Assembly (NCBI GenBank): GCA_036507005.1
Contig: DASXQT010000028.1
Location: forward strand, 1 to 28,086
From: WS-2 sp036507005
GTDB lineage: Bacteria > Eisenbacteria > RBG-16-71-46
Direction: 5' to 3'
Length of the DNA: 28,086 nucleotides
The notes under the pieces were generated by a model, which saw only the letters and a list, made by a program, of their open reading frames with translations, searched no databases and was not told the origin of the DNA. The translations under genes were made by a program, and so were the position numbers. Below, in pieces: positions 9,677 through 17,956 of this stretch (within the stretch, counting starts at the first letter, position 1; every line of letters begins with the position of its first letter).

Positions 9677-10482
9677 CAGGCCTCCGCGAGGTGGCGCGCG
9701 AGGCCCGCGAAGAGCGCGAGCCCCGGGCCGTGGTCCGCTGCGCCGCCGGCCGCGCGCGCGCGGCTCGCGCCCCACTCGCCCGCCACGGCGCGGGAGAGCG
9801 CGCCCAGGTCCTGGGCCCGCTCGGGGTGCGGCATCAGCGCCAGCACGTTGCCGCCGGCGTTGCACACCGCGGCGACCGCGGCCTCGGAGCCGTTGGGGTT
9901 GGCGGGGAACTCGCGCGCCACCGTGCCGCGCGCCGTGGCGTAGCGCAGCGGCGCCTGCCCGGCGCGCACCAGGGCCCGGACGCGCCCCGGCTCGCGGGCG
10001 GTGAACCGTCCCTCCCCGTGCGCGACCGGGAGCGGCAGCACCGTGCCCGGCGCGAGCGCGCGCGTGAACACGCAGGGCGTCTCCTCCACCCGCACGTACA
10101 CCCAGCGCGCGTAGTAGCCGGAGCGGCCCGCCATGCGGTTGCGGGCCAGGCCGAGCTCGACCGCTCCGCCGCCCGGGACCATCCCGGACTCCACCAGCAC
10201 CTGGGCGCCGTTGCAGATGCCGAGCACCGGCTTGCCGCGCGAGGCCTCCTCGGCCAGGCGCTCCACCAGGGGGTCCTGGGCCGCGAGGGCCCCGGCGCGC
10301 ACGCGATCCTGGTACGAGAACCCGCCCGGGAGCACGTAGGCCTCGAAGCCCGAGAGCTGCGCCGCGGGTCGGGTCCAGCGGAACACCTCGGCCGCGAGCC
10401 CGACGCGCTCGAGCGCGCGCGCGCTCTCGGCTTCGCAGTTCACGCCCGGGAGCTGCACCACCGCCACGCGCGCCGCGCTCAT
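9676..10482 (-). CDS. purQ: Phosphoribosylformylglycinamidine synthase glutaminase subunit PurQ
   Basis: Class I glutamine amidotransferase that supplies ammonia to PurL. The 268-residue protein begins with the PurQ-type RVAVVQLPGVNCE and continues with LPGGFSYQDRVRAGA. The nucleophile Cys90 lies in GICNGAQVL, and His219 and Glu221 lie in MPHPER, completing the triad. The PurQ-specific HGEGRF segment is at 155-160. The ATG at 10482 makes an ATGA overlap with the purL stop and has GAGGAG five bases upstream. At 268 residues it is slightly longer than the usual 220-235, with the extra length mostly in the Ala/Gly-rich 225-255 region. It should work with PurL and the PurS-like protein encoded next. 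Confidence 0.95.
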   Translation of the reverse strand: MSAARVAVVQLPGVNCEAESARALERVGLAAEVFRWTRPAAQLSGFEAYVLPGGFSYQDRVRAGALAAQDPLVERLAEEASRGKPVLGICNGAQVLVESGMVPGGGAVELGLARNRMAGRSGYYARWVYVRVEETPCVFTRALAPGTVLPLPVAHGEGRFTAREPGRVRALVRAGQAPLRYATARGTVAREFPANPNGSEAAVAAVCNAGGNVLALMPHPERAQDLGALSRAVAGEWGASRARAAGGAADHGPGLALFAGLARHLAEA

Positions 10483-12830
10483 TCCAGCTCCTCGTTCCAA
10501 ATCCGCTCGAGCGTCGCGCCCGCGGCCGCGCGCAGCTCCTCGAGCGTCCAGGCGAGCACGCCCGCCCCCGCGGCCTGCGCGCGCAGACGCCGCGACCCGG
10601 TCACCGTGCCGAGCGGCCACGCCGGCAGCGCGCGCTCGCGCGCCGCCTGGAACAGGGCCGGGGCCCGGGCCGGGCTCACCTCGAACACCACCGCGGGTCG
10701 CTCGCAGAAGAGCGCCGCGCCGGCCTCGGCCGCCAGCGGCTCGAGGTCGACCTCGAGCCCGACTCCGCTCCCGGACGGGGCGGCCAGCATCATCTCCGCG
10801 AGCGCGACCGCGAGCCCGCCATCCGAGACATCGTGGGCGGCCCGCACCCAGCCGCTCTCGGCCGCGAGCACTGCGATCTCCTCGAGCCGCGCCTCGCGCT
10901 CGAGGTCGAGCGCGGGCGGCGCGCCGGAGCGCTGCCGCAGCACCTCGCGCGCGTACGCGGAGCCGGTGAGCGAATCGCGCGGCTCCCCCACCAGCACCAG
11001 GAGGTCGCCCGGGCTCTGGAGCGCGAGCCCGGTCACGGTGGCGAGGTCGCGCACCACGCCGGCGCACATCACGATCGGCGAGGGCGGAATCGCGCGCTCC
11101 CCGCTCTGGTTGTAGAGGCTCACGTTCCCGCTCACGAACGGGAGCGGCGCGCCACGGTGAGCGAGCCCGCCGAGTGCGGAGGCCGCGGCGCTCAACCCCT
11201 CGATCGTGGCCTCGAGGTCGCCCATCACCCCCTCGTCCGCGGGGTCGCCGAAGTTGAGGCAGTCGGTGAGCGCCCAGGGCCGGGCGCCGGCGCAGGCCAC
11301 GTTGCGCGCCGCCTCCGCCACCGCGTGGCGCGCCCCCAGGCCGGGATCGGCGGCGCACCAGAAGGGATTCCCGCCCACCGCGACCGCGACCCCGAGCGCG
11401 CGCCCCGGGGCGGGCGCGAACACCGCGGCGTCGCCCTCGCCGGGGCGCAGCCAGGTCCGGCCCTGCACCTCGCTGTCGTAGTGGCGGTAGAGGTACTCGC
11501 GCGAGCACAGGTTGGGGCTCGCGAGCAGCGTGAGCAGGGCCGCGTGCGCGTCGGGGGCGCCGCGGCGGGGCTTGAACGGCGCCTCGGGAGCGCGCCGCCG
11601 CGCGGGCCTTCGGATCCGGCGGCCGGCGGTGATCGCATCGACCGGGCAGTCCACCACGGTCTCGCCGCGCCAGGTCACGCGGTAGCGCCGCTCCTCGGTT
11701 GCCCGCCCCACCACGCACGCGCTCGCGCCGGGATGAACCGAGGCCAGCGCGTACTCGGTGTCGTAGATCTCGCACAGCTCGGCGGCGAAGCTCTCGGGCA
11801 CCACCCAGCAGAAGCGCTCCTGGGTCTCGGCGCACAGCAGCACCTCGGGCGGGATCGGGCGCGCCACGCTCGGGACGCGATCCAGCTCGATCGTCGCGCC
11901 GCGCCCGCCCGCCGCCGCCAGCTCCGAGGTCGCGCACGCCAGGCCCCCGGCGCCGAGGTCCTTGAACCCGGCCGCGATCCCGCGGCGGCGGACGCGCTCG
12001 AATGCCTCGGCGTTGGCGACGTGGAGAACGCGCTTCAGGAACGGGTCGGGCAGCTGCACCGCGCCGCGCTGGTCGTCGCCGCCGAGCGCCGCGGAGGCGA
12101 ACGCCGCGCCGCCGAATCCGCTCTCGTCGGTGGGCTTCCCCACCAGCACGAACGCCCAGGTCCCTAGCCCCGCGGGGACGCGGCTCCGGAGCACGCCGTC
12201 GGCCGGGGCCACGCCGAGCGCCATCACGTTCACGAGGCAGCTCTGATCGAAGCCGGAATCGAAGACGACGTCGCCGCCCAGGTTGGGAACGCCGAGCGCG
12301 TTGCCGTAGTCGGCGATGCCCTGGACCACGCCGCGCGCCACGTCGCGCGCGTGCACGCCGCTCCGCGGATCGCCGAAGCGCAGGCAGTCGAGCACCCCCA
12401 CGACCGTGGCGCCCATGCAGCCCACGTCGCGCACGATGCCGCCCACGCCGGTCGCCGCCCCCTCCACCGGCAGCACCTGGCTCGGATGGTTGTGGCTCTC
12501 GTGCGCCAGCACCAGCGCCAGGTCCTCGCAGGGCGCGGGCAGCCGCACCACGCCCGCGTCCTCGCCCGGCCCGATCGCCACCTGGGGCGCATCGGTCGGC
12601 AGGCCCGCGAGCAGGTGGCGGGTCGACTTGTACGAGCAGTGCTCGCTCCACAGGATCCCGAACAGCACGCACTCGGCCCACAGCGGCGGGCGGCCGAGCA
12701 GCTCGACCAGGAGCGTGACCTCGTCCGGCTCGAGGCTCACGCCGCGCGCGGCGAGGCGCGCGCTCACCGCGTCCGGGCGGCGCGCCTCCTCGGCGGTGTA
12801 GGCGGGCGAGGCGCCGAGCCCGAGGCTCAC
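10479..12830 (-). CDS. purL: Phosphoribosylformylglycinamidine synthase subunit PurL (small type)
   Basis: Catalytic subunit converting FGAR to FGAM with ATP and ammonia from PurQ. The 783-residue chain has the catalytic His64 in WSEHCSYKSTR, the AHESHNHPSQVLP nucleotide-binding motif, GGIVRDVGCMGA, and DCLRFGDP. A second AIRS-type half follows, with DCLNFGDP and SGNVSLYNQS. It lacks the fused N-terminal PurS-like and C-terminal glutaminase domains of large PurL, so it needs separate PurQ and PurS. The start is GTG at 12830, giving a GTGA overlap with the purB stop, with GAGGAG five bases upstream. It is a little longer than typical small PurL (about 740). Confidence 0.96.
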   Translation of the reverse strand: MSLGLGASPAYTAEEARRPDAVSARLAARGVSLEPDEVTLLVELLGRPPLWAECVLFGILWSEHCSYKSTRHLLAGLPTDAPQVAIGPGEDAGVVRLPAPCEDLALVLAHESHNHPSQVLPVEGAATGVGGIVRDVGCMGATVVGVLDCLRFGDPRSGVHARDVARGVVQGIADYGNALGVPNLGGDVVFDSGFDQSCLVNVMALGVAPADGVLRSRVPAGLGTWAFVLVGKPTDESGFGGAAFASAALGGDDQRGAVQLPDPFLKRVLHVANAEAFERVRRRGIAAGFKDLGAGGLACATSELAAAGGRGATIELDRVPSVARPIPPEVLLCAETQERFCWVVPESFAAELCEIYDTEYALASVHPGASACVVGRATEERRYRVTWRGETVVDCPVDAITAGRRIRRPARRRAPEAPFKPRRGAPDAHAALLTLLASPNLCSREYLYRHYDSEVQGRTWLRPGEGDAAVFAPAPGRALGVAVAVGGNPFWCAADPGLGARHAVAEAARNVACAGARPWALTDCLNFGDPADEGVMGDLEATIEGLSAAASALGGLAHRGAPLPFVSGNVSLYNQSGERAIPPSPIVMCAGVVRDLATVTGLALQSPGDLLVLVGEPRDSLTGSAYAREVLRQRSGAPPALDLEREARLEEIAVLAAESGWVRAAHDVSDGGLAVALAEMMLAAPSGSGVGLEVDLEPLAAEAGAALFCERPAVVFEVSPARAPALFQAARERALPAWPLGTVTGSRRLRAQAAGAGVLAWTLEELRAAAGATLERIWNEELE

Positions 12831-14128
12831 GGCGTCTCCTCGCCGGCGCGGGCGAACACCGCGTCCGCGCCCCTCAGGTAGGGCTCGAGGCTGAAGCACG
12901 CGGCCAGCCGGTCGGGCGCGAGCGCGCGGGTCACGCGCGGGTCGCCGCGCAGCAGATCGCCGAATCCGCCGCCGCCGTCGAGCGCCTCGAGCGCGTGCTC
13001 CTGCACGATGCGGTAGGCCTGGTCGCGCGGCAGGCCGGCCTCGGTGAGCGCGAGCAGCACGCGCTGGGAGTAGATCACGCCGCCTCCGGCCTCGAGGTTC
13101 TTCCGCATGTTCTCAGGATGGACCTTGAGGCGGGAGAGCACGTCGGACATCTCCGCGACCATGAAGTCCGCGACCAGGAAGGCGTCGGGCAGGATCACGC
13201 GCTCGACCGACGAGTGGCTGATGTCGCGCTCGTGCCACAGCGCCTGGTTCTCGAGCGCGGCCGCGGCGTAGGCGCGCAGCAGGCGCGCGAGCCCGCACAC
13301 CCGCTCGCTGCGCACCGGGTTGCGCTTGTGGGGCATGGCCGAGGAGCCCTGCTGGCCCTCGTCGAACGGCTCCTCCGCCTCGCGCACCTCGGTGCGCTGC
13401 AGGTGCCGGATCTCGAGCGCGATCTTCTCCAGCGTGCCGCCCAGCACCGCCAGCGCGCCGAGCAGTGCGGCGTGGCGGTCGCGCTGCACCACCTGGCTCG
13501 CCACCGGCTCGGGCGTCAGGCCGAGCCGGGCGAGGGCGCGCTCCTCGAGGCCGGCGTCGAGGTGGGCGAGGTTGCCGACCGCCCCCGAGAACTTGCCCAC
13601 CGCACAGCCCGAGAGGCCGATCTCGACGCGCTCGCGGTCGCGCCCGATCTCCAGCGCCCACAGCAGGCACTTGAGGCCGAAGGTGGTGGGCTCGGCGTGC
13701 ACTCCGTGGGTGCGCCCCACCATCGGGGTGTGCTTGAAGCGGCCGGCCAGGGCGCGGGCCGCGTTCTCGAGCGGCCCGAGCGCGCGCAGCAGCAGCCCGC
13801 CGGCCTCGCCGATCTGACAGGCGAGCGCGGTGTCGACGAGATCCGACGACGTGAGCCCGACGTGGACCTGGCGCGCGTCGTCGCCGATCGACTCGGCCAG
13901 CATGCGGAGGAAGGCGATCACGTCGTGGCGCGCCTCGGCCTCGATCGCCTCCATGCGCGCGGGATCGATGCGGGCGCGCTCGCGGATGCGCGCGGTGGTG
14001 CCCGCCGGCACCGCGCCCGCCTCCTCGCGCGCCTCGGTCATCGCCAGCTCGACGTCGAGCCAGAGCCCGAGCCTGCGCTCCTCGCTCCACGCCCGCCGCA
14101 TCGCCGGGCGGCTGTAGCGCTCGATCAT
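12827..14128 (-). CDS. purB: Adenylosuccinate lyase PurB
   Basis: Fumarase-superfamily lyase acting twice in purine synthesis, on SAICAR and on adenylosuccinate. The 433-residue protein shows the three conserved regions of the superfamily: SSDLVDTA, a GRTHGVHAEPTTFG region with the general acid His, and the signature loop GSSAMPHKRNPVRSE. Length matches the short bacterial PurB class. The ATG at 14128 makes an ATGA overlap with the htrA stop and has a purine-rich GAGGA just upstream. Its placement directly before purL is common in bacteria that cluster purine genes. A longer upstream frame only shadows htrA. Confidence 0.97.
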   Translation of the reverse strand: MIERYSRPAMRRAWSEERRLGLWLDVELAMTEAREEAGAVPAGTTARIRERARIDPARMEAIEAEARHDVIAFLRMLAESIGDDARQVHVGLTSSDLVDTALACQIGEAGGLLLRALGPLENAARALAGRFKHTPMVGRTHGVHAEPTTFGLKCLLWALEIGRDRERVEIGLSGCAVGKFSGAVGNLAHLDAGLEERALARLGLTPEPVASQVVQRDRHAALLGALAVLGGTLEKIALEIRHLQRTEVREAEEPFDEGQQGSSAMPHKRNPVRSERVCGLARLLRAYAAAALENQALWHERDISHSSVERVILPDAFLVADFMVAEMSDVLSRLKVHPENMRKNLEAGGGVIYSQRVLLALTEAGLPRDQAYRIVQEHALEALDGGGGFGDLLRGDPRVTRALAPDRLAACFSLEPYLRGADAVFARAGEETP

Positions 14129-15282
14129 TCCTCGTCCCCCGGAGCCTCGGCGAGCGTGAGGCTGAGGTCGAGCCGCTTGCCGCCGCGCTCGATCCCGAGC
14201 TTCAGGCGGTCGCCCACCTGGGCTCCGTAGATGCCGCGCTGGGCGTCGTCCACCGTGTTCACCGTCTGGCCGTTCACGCGCCGGATCCGGTCCCCGACCA
14301 CGACGCCCGCGCGGTCCGCCGGCCCGCCCGGCTCGACCCGCGTCACCACCAGCCCGCCGGTGTCGGAGAAGCCCAGCCGTCTCGCCAGGTAGGGCGTGAC
14401 CTGCTGCACCTGCATCCCCGGCCAGGCGGCGCGCACCCGGCCGTACTTCGCGATCTCGGAGACCACGCGGCGCGCCAGGTTGATCGGGATCGCGAAGCCG
14501 ATGCCGAGCGAGCCCCCGCCCTTGGTGAAGATGAAGGTGTTGATCCCGATCACCTCGCCGTCCCCGTTCACCAGCGGGCCGCCGCTGTTGCCGGGATTGA
14601 TCGCGGCGTCGGTCTGGATCATGTTCTTGTACACGCCGCTCTCGGTGACCTCGGACTTGATGTCGCGGCGCGTGGCGCTCACCACGCCGGCGGTGACCGT
14701 GGGCTGGGTGTCGTTGAGCAGGAACCCGAACGGGTTGCCGATCGCGATCGCCCACTCGCCCACCACCAGCCCGTCGCTGTCGCCGAGCGGAGCGGTGGGC
14801 AGGTGGTCGGCGCTCACCTTGAGCACCGCGAGATCATAGGTGGCGGTTGCCCCCAGCACCTTCGCCCCGAGCTGGCGGCCGTCGGTCAGGGTCACGGTGA
14901 TCTGCTGGGCGCCGCGCACCACGTGCTCGTTGGTGAGGATCACGCCGCCCGGGTCCACGATCACGCCCGAGCCCAGCCCCGGGATGCGCTCGCGGTATTC
15001 CATGGGCGGGTAGAAGCGGTCCCAGAACTCGTCGGGGAGCATGCCTCCGAAGGGATCGGTGCGCACCACCCGCGTGGTCACCACGCTCACCGAGACCACC
15101 GCCGGGCTCACGCGCTGGGCCGCGGCCACGATCGCGGTGCGCCGCGAGCTGCCGATCTCCTCGGCCGCGGCGGGCGGGACGGGCTCGCGGGCCGCGCCGC
15201 CGCGCAGCGCCACCCCGACCGCCCCGGCGCCGAGCGCGGCTCCGAGCACGACCCACGCGAGCGCCCGCGCGCGCGCGCTCAC
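14125..15282 (-). CDS. Periplasmic trypsin-like serine protease of the HtrA/DegP family
   Basis: The 385-residue protein opens with a positively charged N-terminus and a hydrophobic segment (7-27), a signal anchor or signal peptide. The trypsin-fold domain contains His120 (LTNEHVV), Asp150 (YDLAVLKV) and Ser233 (NPGNSGGPL). One PDZ domain follows (about 287-378), and there is no second PDZ, so it is DegS-like or of the single-PDZ HtrA type. Expected role: periplasmic protein quality control. The start is GTG at 15282, overlapping the truA stop as GTGA, with GGGAGG six bases upstream. Whether it is degradative or regulatory cannot be told from sequence. Confidence 0.94.
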   Translation of the reverse strand: MSARARALAWVVLGAALGAGAVGVALRGGAAREPVPPAAAEEIGSSRRTAIVAAAQRVSPAVVSVSVVTTRVVRTDPFGGMLPDEFWDRFYPPMEYRERIPGLGSGVIVDPGGVILTNEHVVRGAQQITVTLTDGRQLGAKVLGATATYDLAVLKVSADHLPTAPLGDSDGLVVGEWAIAIGNPFGFLLNDTQPTVTAGVVSATRRDIKSEVTESGVYKNMIQTDAAINPGNSGGPLVNGDGEVIGINTFIFTKGGGSLGIGFAIPINLARRVVSEIAKYGRVRAAWPGMQVQQVTPYLARRLGFSDTGGLVVTRVEPGGPADRAGVVVGDRIRRVNGQTVNTVDDAQRGIYGAQVGDRLKLGIERGGKRLDLSLTLAEAPGDEE

Positions 15283-16028
15283 GGAGCACCTCCCGGAGAG
15301 TAGAAGACCTCCTCAAGGCACAGCCCCCGCGCCGGAGCGGTCACCCCCGCCCGGCGGCGGTCGCGCGCGGCGAGGATCGCGCCCATCACCGCGGCCGGAT
15401 CGGGCTCGCGCGCGGCGGCGAGCGCGGTGCCGACCACGATGCGCACCATGTGGTAGAGAAAGTGATCCGCGACCATCTCGAGCGCGAGCCCCCACTCCCA
15501 CGGGCGCCAGCGCGCGCGTTCGATGCGACAGATGGGGTTCACCGCCGAGCTGCCCGCGGCCCGGAACGAGGAGCAGTCGTGCTCGCCCTCGAGCGCGCGG
15601 GTGGCGCGGTCGAGGGCCTCGGGGAGCACCTCGCGCCGCGCGCGCCATGCGAAGCGCTCGACCAGCGGATCGGTGCCGCGCGTGAGGCGGTAGGCGTAGC
15701 GCCGCCCCAGAGCCGAGCGCCGCGCGTGGAAATCGTCGGGAGCGTCCGCGAGCGAGCGCACCGCGAGATCGGCCGGCAGGAGCCGCGCGAGCCGGGCCTC
15801 CACGGCGCGCGCCGGGAGCGGCGTGGCGGCGCGGAACGACGCCACCTGGCCGCGGGCGTGCGTGCCCGCGTCGGTGCGCCCCGCCCCCGCGACCTCCACC
15901 GGCCCCTCGCTCAGCACCTTGCCCAGCGCCTCCTCCAGCACGCCCTGCACCGTGCGCTGCCCGGGCTGCGCCTGCCATCCCCGGAACTCGGTGCCGTCGT
16001 ACGCCAGGACCAGCTTGAAGGTCCGCAC
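15279..16028 (-). CDS. truA: tRNA pseudouridine(38-40) synthase TruA
   Basis: Makes pseudouridine at positions 38-40 of the tRNA anticodon stem. The 249-residue protein starts FKLVLAYDGTEFRGWQAQ and has the catalytic Asp53 in the conserved GRTDAGTHARGQV (50-62). The second half carries RRYAYRL, SFRAAG and the FLYHMVRIVVG motif near the C-terminus. Length is typical. The GTG start at 16028 lies 10 bases after the ecfT-like stop, the only non-overlapping junction in this run, and no clear Shine-Dalgarno is visible. An ecfT-truA order is also found in many Firmicutes, there preceded by the two ECF ATPase genes that are absent here. Confidence 0.96.
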   Translation of the reverse strand: MRTFKLVLAYDGTEFRGWQAQPGQRTVQGVLEEALGKVLSEGPVEVAGAGRTDAGTHARGQVASFRAATPLPARAVEARLARLLPADLAVRSLADAPDDFHARRSALGRRYAYRLTRGTDPLVERFAWRARREVLPEALDRATRALEGEHDCSSFRAAGSSAVNPICRIERARWRPWEWGLALEMVADHFLYHMVRIVVGTALAAAREPDPAAVMGAILAARDRRRAGVTAPARGLCLEEVFYSPGGAP

Positions 16029-16038
16029 GTCGCGAGCG

Positions 16039-16770
16039 CTACGCCCGCCACAGCAGGGCCACGGCGGCGAGCGCAGCTCCGGCGCCCTCGCCCAGCGCGC
16101 TCCGCCGCACCGGGGCGATCGGCCTCAGGCGATAGTGCCGGGCCTCGAGCGCGAGCGCAACGCGCTCGGCGCGCTCGAGCGACGAGACCATGGCCGGAAC
16201 GATCGCGGCGCGCTGGCGCACGAGCCACGCGCGCGGACCGCGCGGCGGGCGCCCGGCGCGCAGCGCCTGCATGCGCGCCACGCGCCGGAACTCCTCGGCG
16301 GTGAGCGGGGCGAAGCGCAGCGCGAGCGCGAGCGTGGCGCGCGCCCTCCGCACCGGGACGCGCAGGCGCTCGAGCGGGGCGAGGCGGGCCGCGATCTCGT
16401 CCGCCGCGCGCTCGCCCGGCCACAGCGCGGAGAGGCCGTGGAGCGCCACCGCCGCGCCCGTGATTCGCAGCGCGAGCAGGATGCCGAGCGCGAGCCCCTC
16501 GGCCGTGGCCCGCGCCCCGGCGATCGACGGCAGCGGCAGCGCGCGCCCGGGCACCAGGTAGAGGTTGAGCGCGAGCGCGAGTGAGCAGCCCGTGACCAGG
16601 ACGCGTGCCCAGGTCCGCGACGGGCGTCCCGCCCCGGCCGCCGCGCCCGCGATCGCGGCGGCCAGCACGCACAGGGCTCCGGTCTCGAGCCGTCCGGCCA
16701 CCAGCGAGCCCACCAGAGCGCCGAGCAGGAGCGGCGCGAGCACCTCCCCGCGCGCGAGCGGCGCGTTCAT
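16039..16770 (-). CDS. Energy-coupling factor transporter transmembrane protein, EcfT/CbiQ family
   Basis: The 243-residue protein has hydrophobic segments at about 10-45, 57-75, 90-115 and 225-242. A cytoplasmic helical region holds the EcfT coupling motifs: MQALRAG (167-173) and SSLERAERVALALEARHY (196-213), counterparts of the two short Ala-Arg-Gly-type motifs that contact the ATPases. ECF modules import vitamins or metals together with two ATPases and a substrate-binding S protein, none of which is encoded in this window. The ATG at 16770 makes an ATGA overlap with asd. It may serve scattered S components, or do something else. Family confidence is good, substrate unknown. Confidence 0.83.
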   Translation of the reverse strand: MNAPLARGEVLAPLLLGALVGSLVAGRLETGALCVLAAAIAGAAAGAGRPSRTWARVLVTGCSLALALNLYLVPGRALPLPSIAGARATAEGLALGILLALRITGAAVALHGLSALWPGERAADEIAARLAPLERLRVPVRRARATLALALRFAPLTAEEFRRVARMQALRAGRPPRGPRAWLVRQRAAIVPAMVSSLERAERVALALEARHYRLRPIAPVRRSALGEGAGAALAAVALLWRA

Positions 16771-17780
16771 CGCGCGCGCGCGCCCTCGCGGCACAGCGCC
16801 TCGGCGATCTGCACCGCGTTCAGGGCCGCGCCCTTGCGCAGGTTGTCCGAGGCGACGAAGAACTCGAGCGCGTTGGGCTGCGACAGGTCACGGCGCGCGC
16901 GGCCCACGAGCACCTCGTCCCGCCCTGCGGCCGCCAGCGGCGTCGGGTAGCGGCCGCGCAGCGGGTCGTCCACCACCTCGATCCCCGGAAAGCGGCTCCA
17001 CAGCGCGCGCGCCTCTTCCGGAGAGAGCGGGCGGTCGAAGCGCGCGTTCACCGCCGCCGAGTGCCCGACCCGCACCGGGACGCGCACCGCGGTCGCGGTC
17101 AATGGGAGCGCGGGGAGCCCGAGGATCTTGCGGGTCTCCCACACGATCTTCATCTCCTCGCGCGAGTAGCCGTTGCTCTCGAAGCGGTCGATGTGCGGCA
17201 CCACGTTGAAGGCCAAGGGCGGGAGCCCTCCGGCGCGCGGCGGCGGCGGGCCGTCGAGGCCCAGGCGCACGCCACTCTCGAGGTCGGCCAGGGTCTCGGC
17301 CCCGCCGCCCGAGGCCGACTGGTAGGTGGCGACCGCCACGCGCTCGAGGCGCGCGGCGGTCGCGAGCGGGGCGAGCGCCAGGACGATCGCGATGGTCGAG
17401 CAGTTGGGGTTCGCGACCAGGGTCGGCCGCGCATCGAGCAGCGCGCCGTTCACCTCGGGCACCACCAGCGGCACCGCGTCGTGGTAGCGGAAGGCGCTGC
17501 TGTTGTCGACCACGCGTGCCCCGGCTGCCTGCGCCGGCTCCGCCCAGCGCTCGCTCACGTCGTTGGCGACCGCGAACAGCGCGATCTCGACGCCCTCGAA
17601 GGCGAGGGGGCCGACCGCCTCGACCGGGAGCTCGCGCCCGCGGAAGCGCAGGGTGCGTGCGCTGCGGTCGCTGGCGAGGAGCCGCGGGGCGTCGGTCGGG
17701 AACTCGCGCTGCTCGAGCACCCGGAGCATGGTCTGGCCCACCAGCCCGGTCGCGCCGAGGATGGCGACCCGGCGGGTCAT
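16767..17780 (-). CDS. asd: Aspartate-semialdehyde dehydrogenase
   Basis: Reduces aspartyl phosphate to aspartate semialdehyde, the branch point to lysine/diaminopimelate, threonine and methionine. The 337-residue protein has the N-terminal NADP-binding motif VAILGATGLVG (5-15), the active-site Cys127 in NPNCSTIA, TYQSASGGG (152-160) and the catalytic His240 in VRVGHSAAV. Length and motifs fit the Gram-positive and archaeal-like short-insert form. The ATG at 17780 has GGAG five bases upstream and follows a TTGACA promoter by about 65 bases, making this the first gene of the asd-to-purF transcription unit. The frame is open further upstream but without family sequence. Confidence 0.96.
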   Translation of the reverse strand: MTRRVAILGATGLVGQTMLRVLEQREFPTDAPRLLASDRSARTLRFRGRELPVEAVGPLAFEGVEIALFAVANDVSERWAEPAQAAGARVVDNSSAFRYHDAVPLVVPEVNGALLDARPTLVANPNCSTIAIVLALAPLATAARLERVAVATYQSASGGGAETLADLESGVRLGLDGPPPPRAGGLPPLAFNVVPHIDRFESNGYSREEMKIVWETRKILGLPALPLTATAVRVPVRVGHSAAVNARFDRPLSPEEARALWSRFPGIEVVDDPLRGRYPTPLAAAGRDEVLVGRARRDLSQPNALEFFVASDNLRKGAALNAVQIAEALCREGARAR

Positions 17781-17956
17781 GGGATCTCCGCCGCGGACGG
17801 GTCGCGGCGGACGCTGGGCGTCATGGCACGGGCTCGCACGGGAGGAAGGCGCATCGTAGCGGCGCTTCGCGCGCGCTGTCAACGCGCGCCGTGCGCGACG
17901 CTGCGCGCGCTCCGGCGTGATCGGCACGTCGGAGGCGGTCCGCGACCCGAAAGCGA
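17781..17956. other. Gap between lnt and asd
   Basis: No gene is seen in these 176 bases. They hold the asd promoter and leader. A CGCGCGC/GCGCGCG inverted repeat lies just upstream of the -35 box and could form a weak structure at the end of the lnt transcript. Confidence 0.6.
17853..17882 (-). promoter_or_regulatory. Sigma-70-type promoter of the asd-to-purF run
   Basis: On the minus strand a perfect -35 box TTGACA (17877-17882) is followed by an 18-base spacer and a -10 box TACGAT (17853-17858). It lies in the 176-base gap between lnt and asd. The predicted transcript begins near 17846 and has a leader of about 65 bases. No other promoter of comparable quality was seen before purF, so this may drive about 10 kb of overlapping genes. 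Confidence 0.72.

Noticed and set aside
9676..12681. A 1001-codon frame that could look like a PurL-PurQ fusion
   Set aside because: Only the last 268 codons encode PurQ; the rest is purL out of frame. The two genes overlap by ATGA and are separate.
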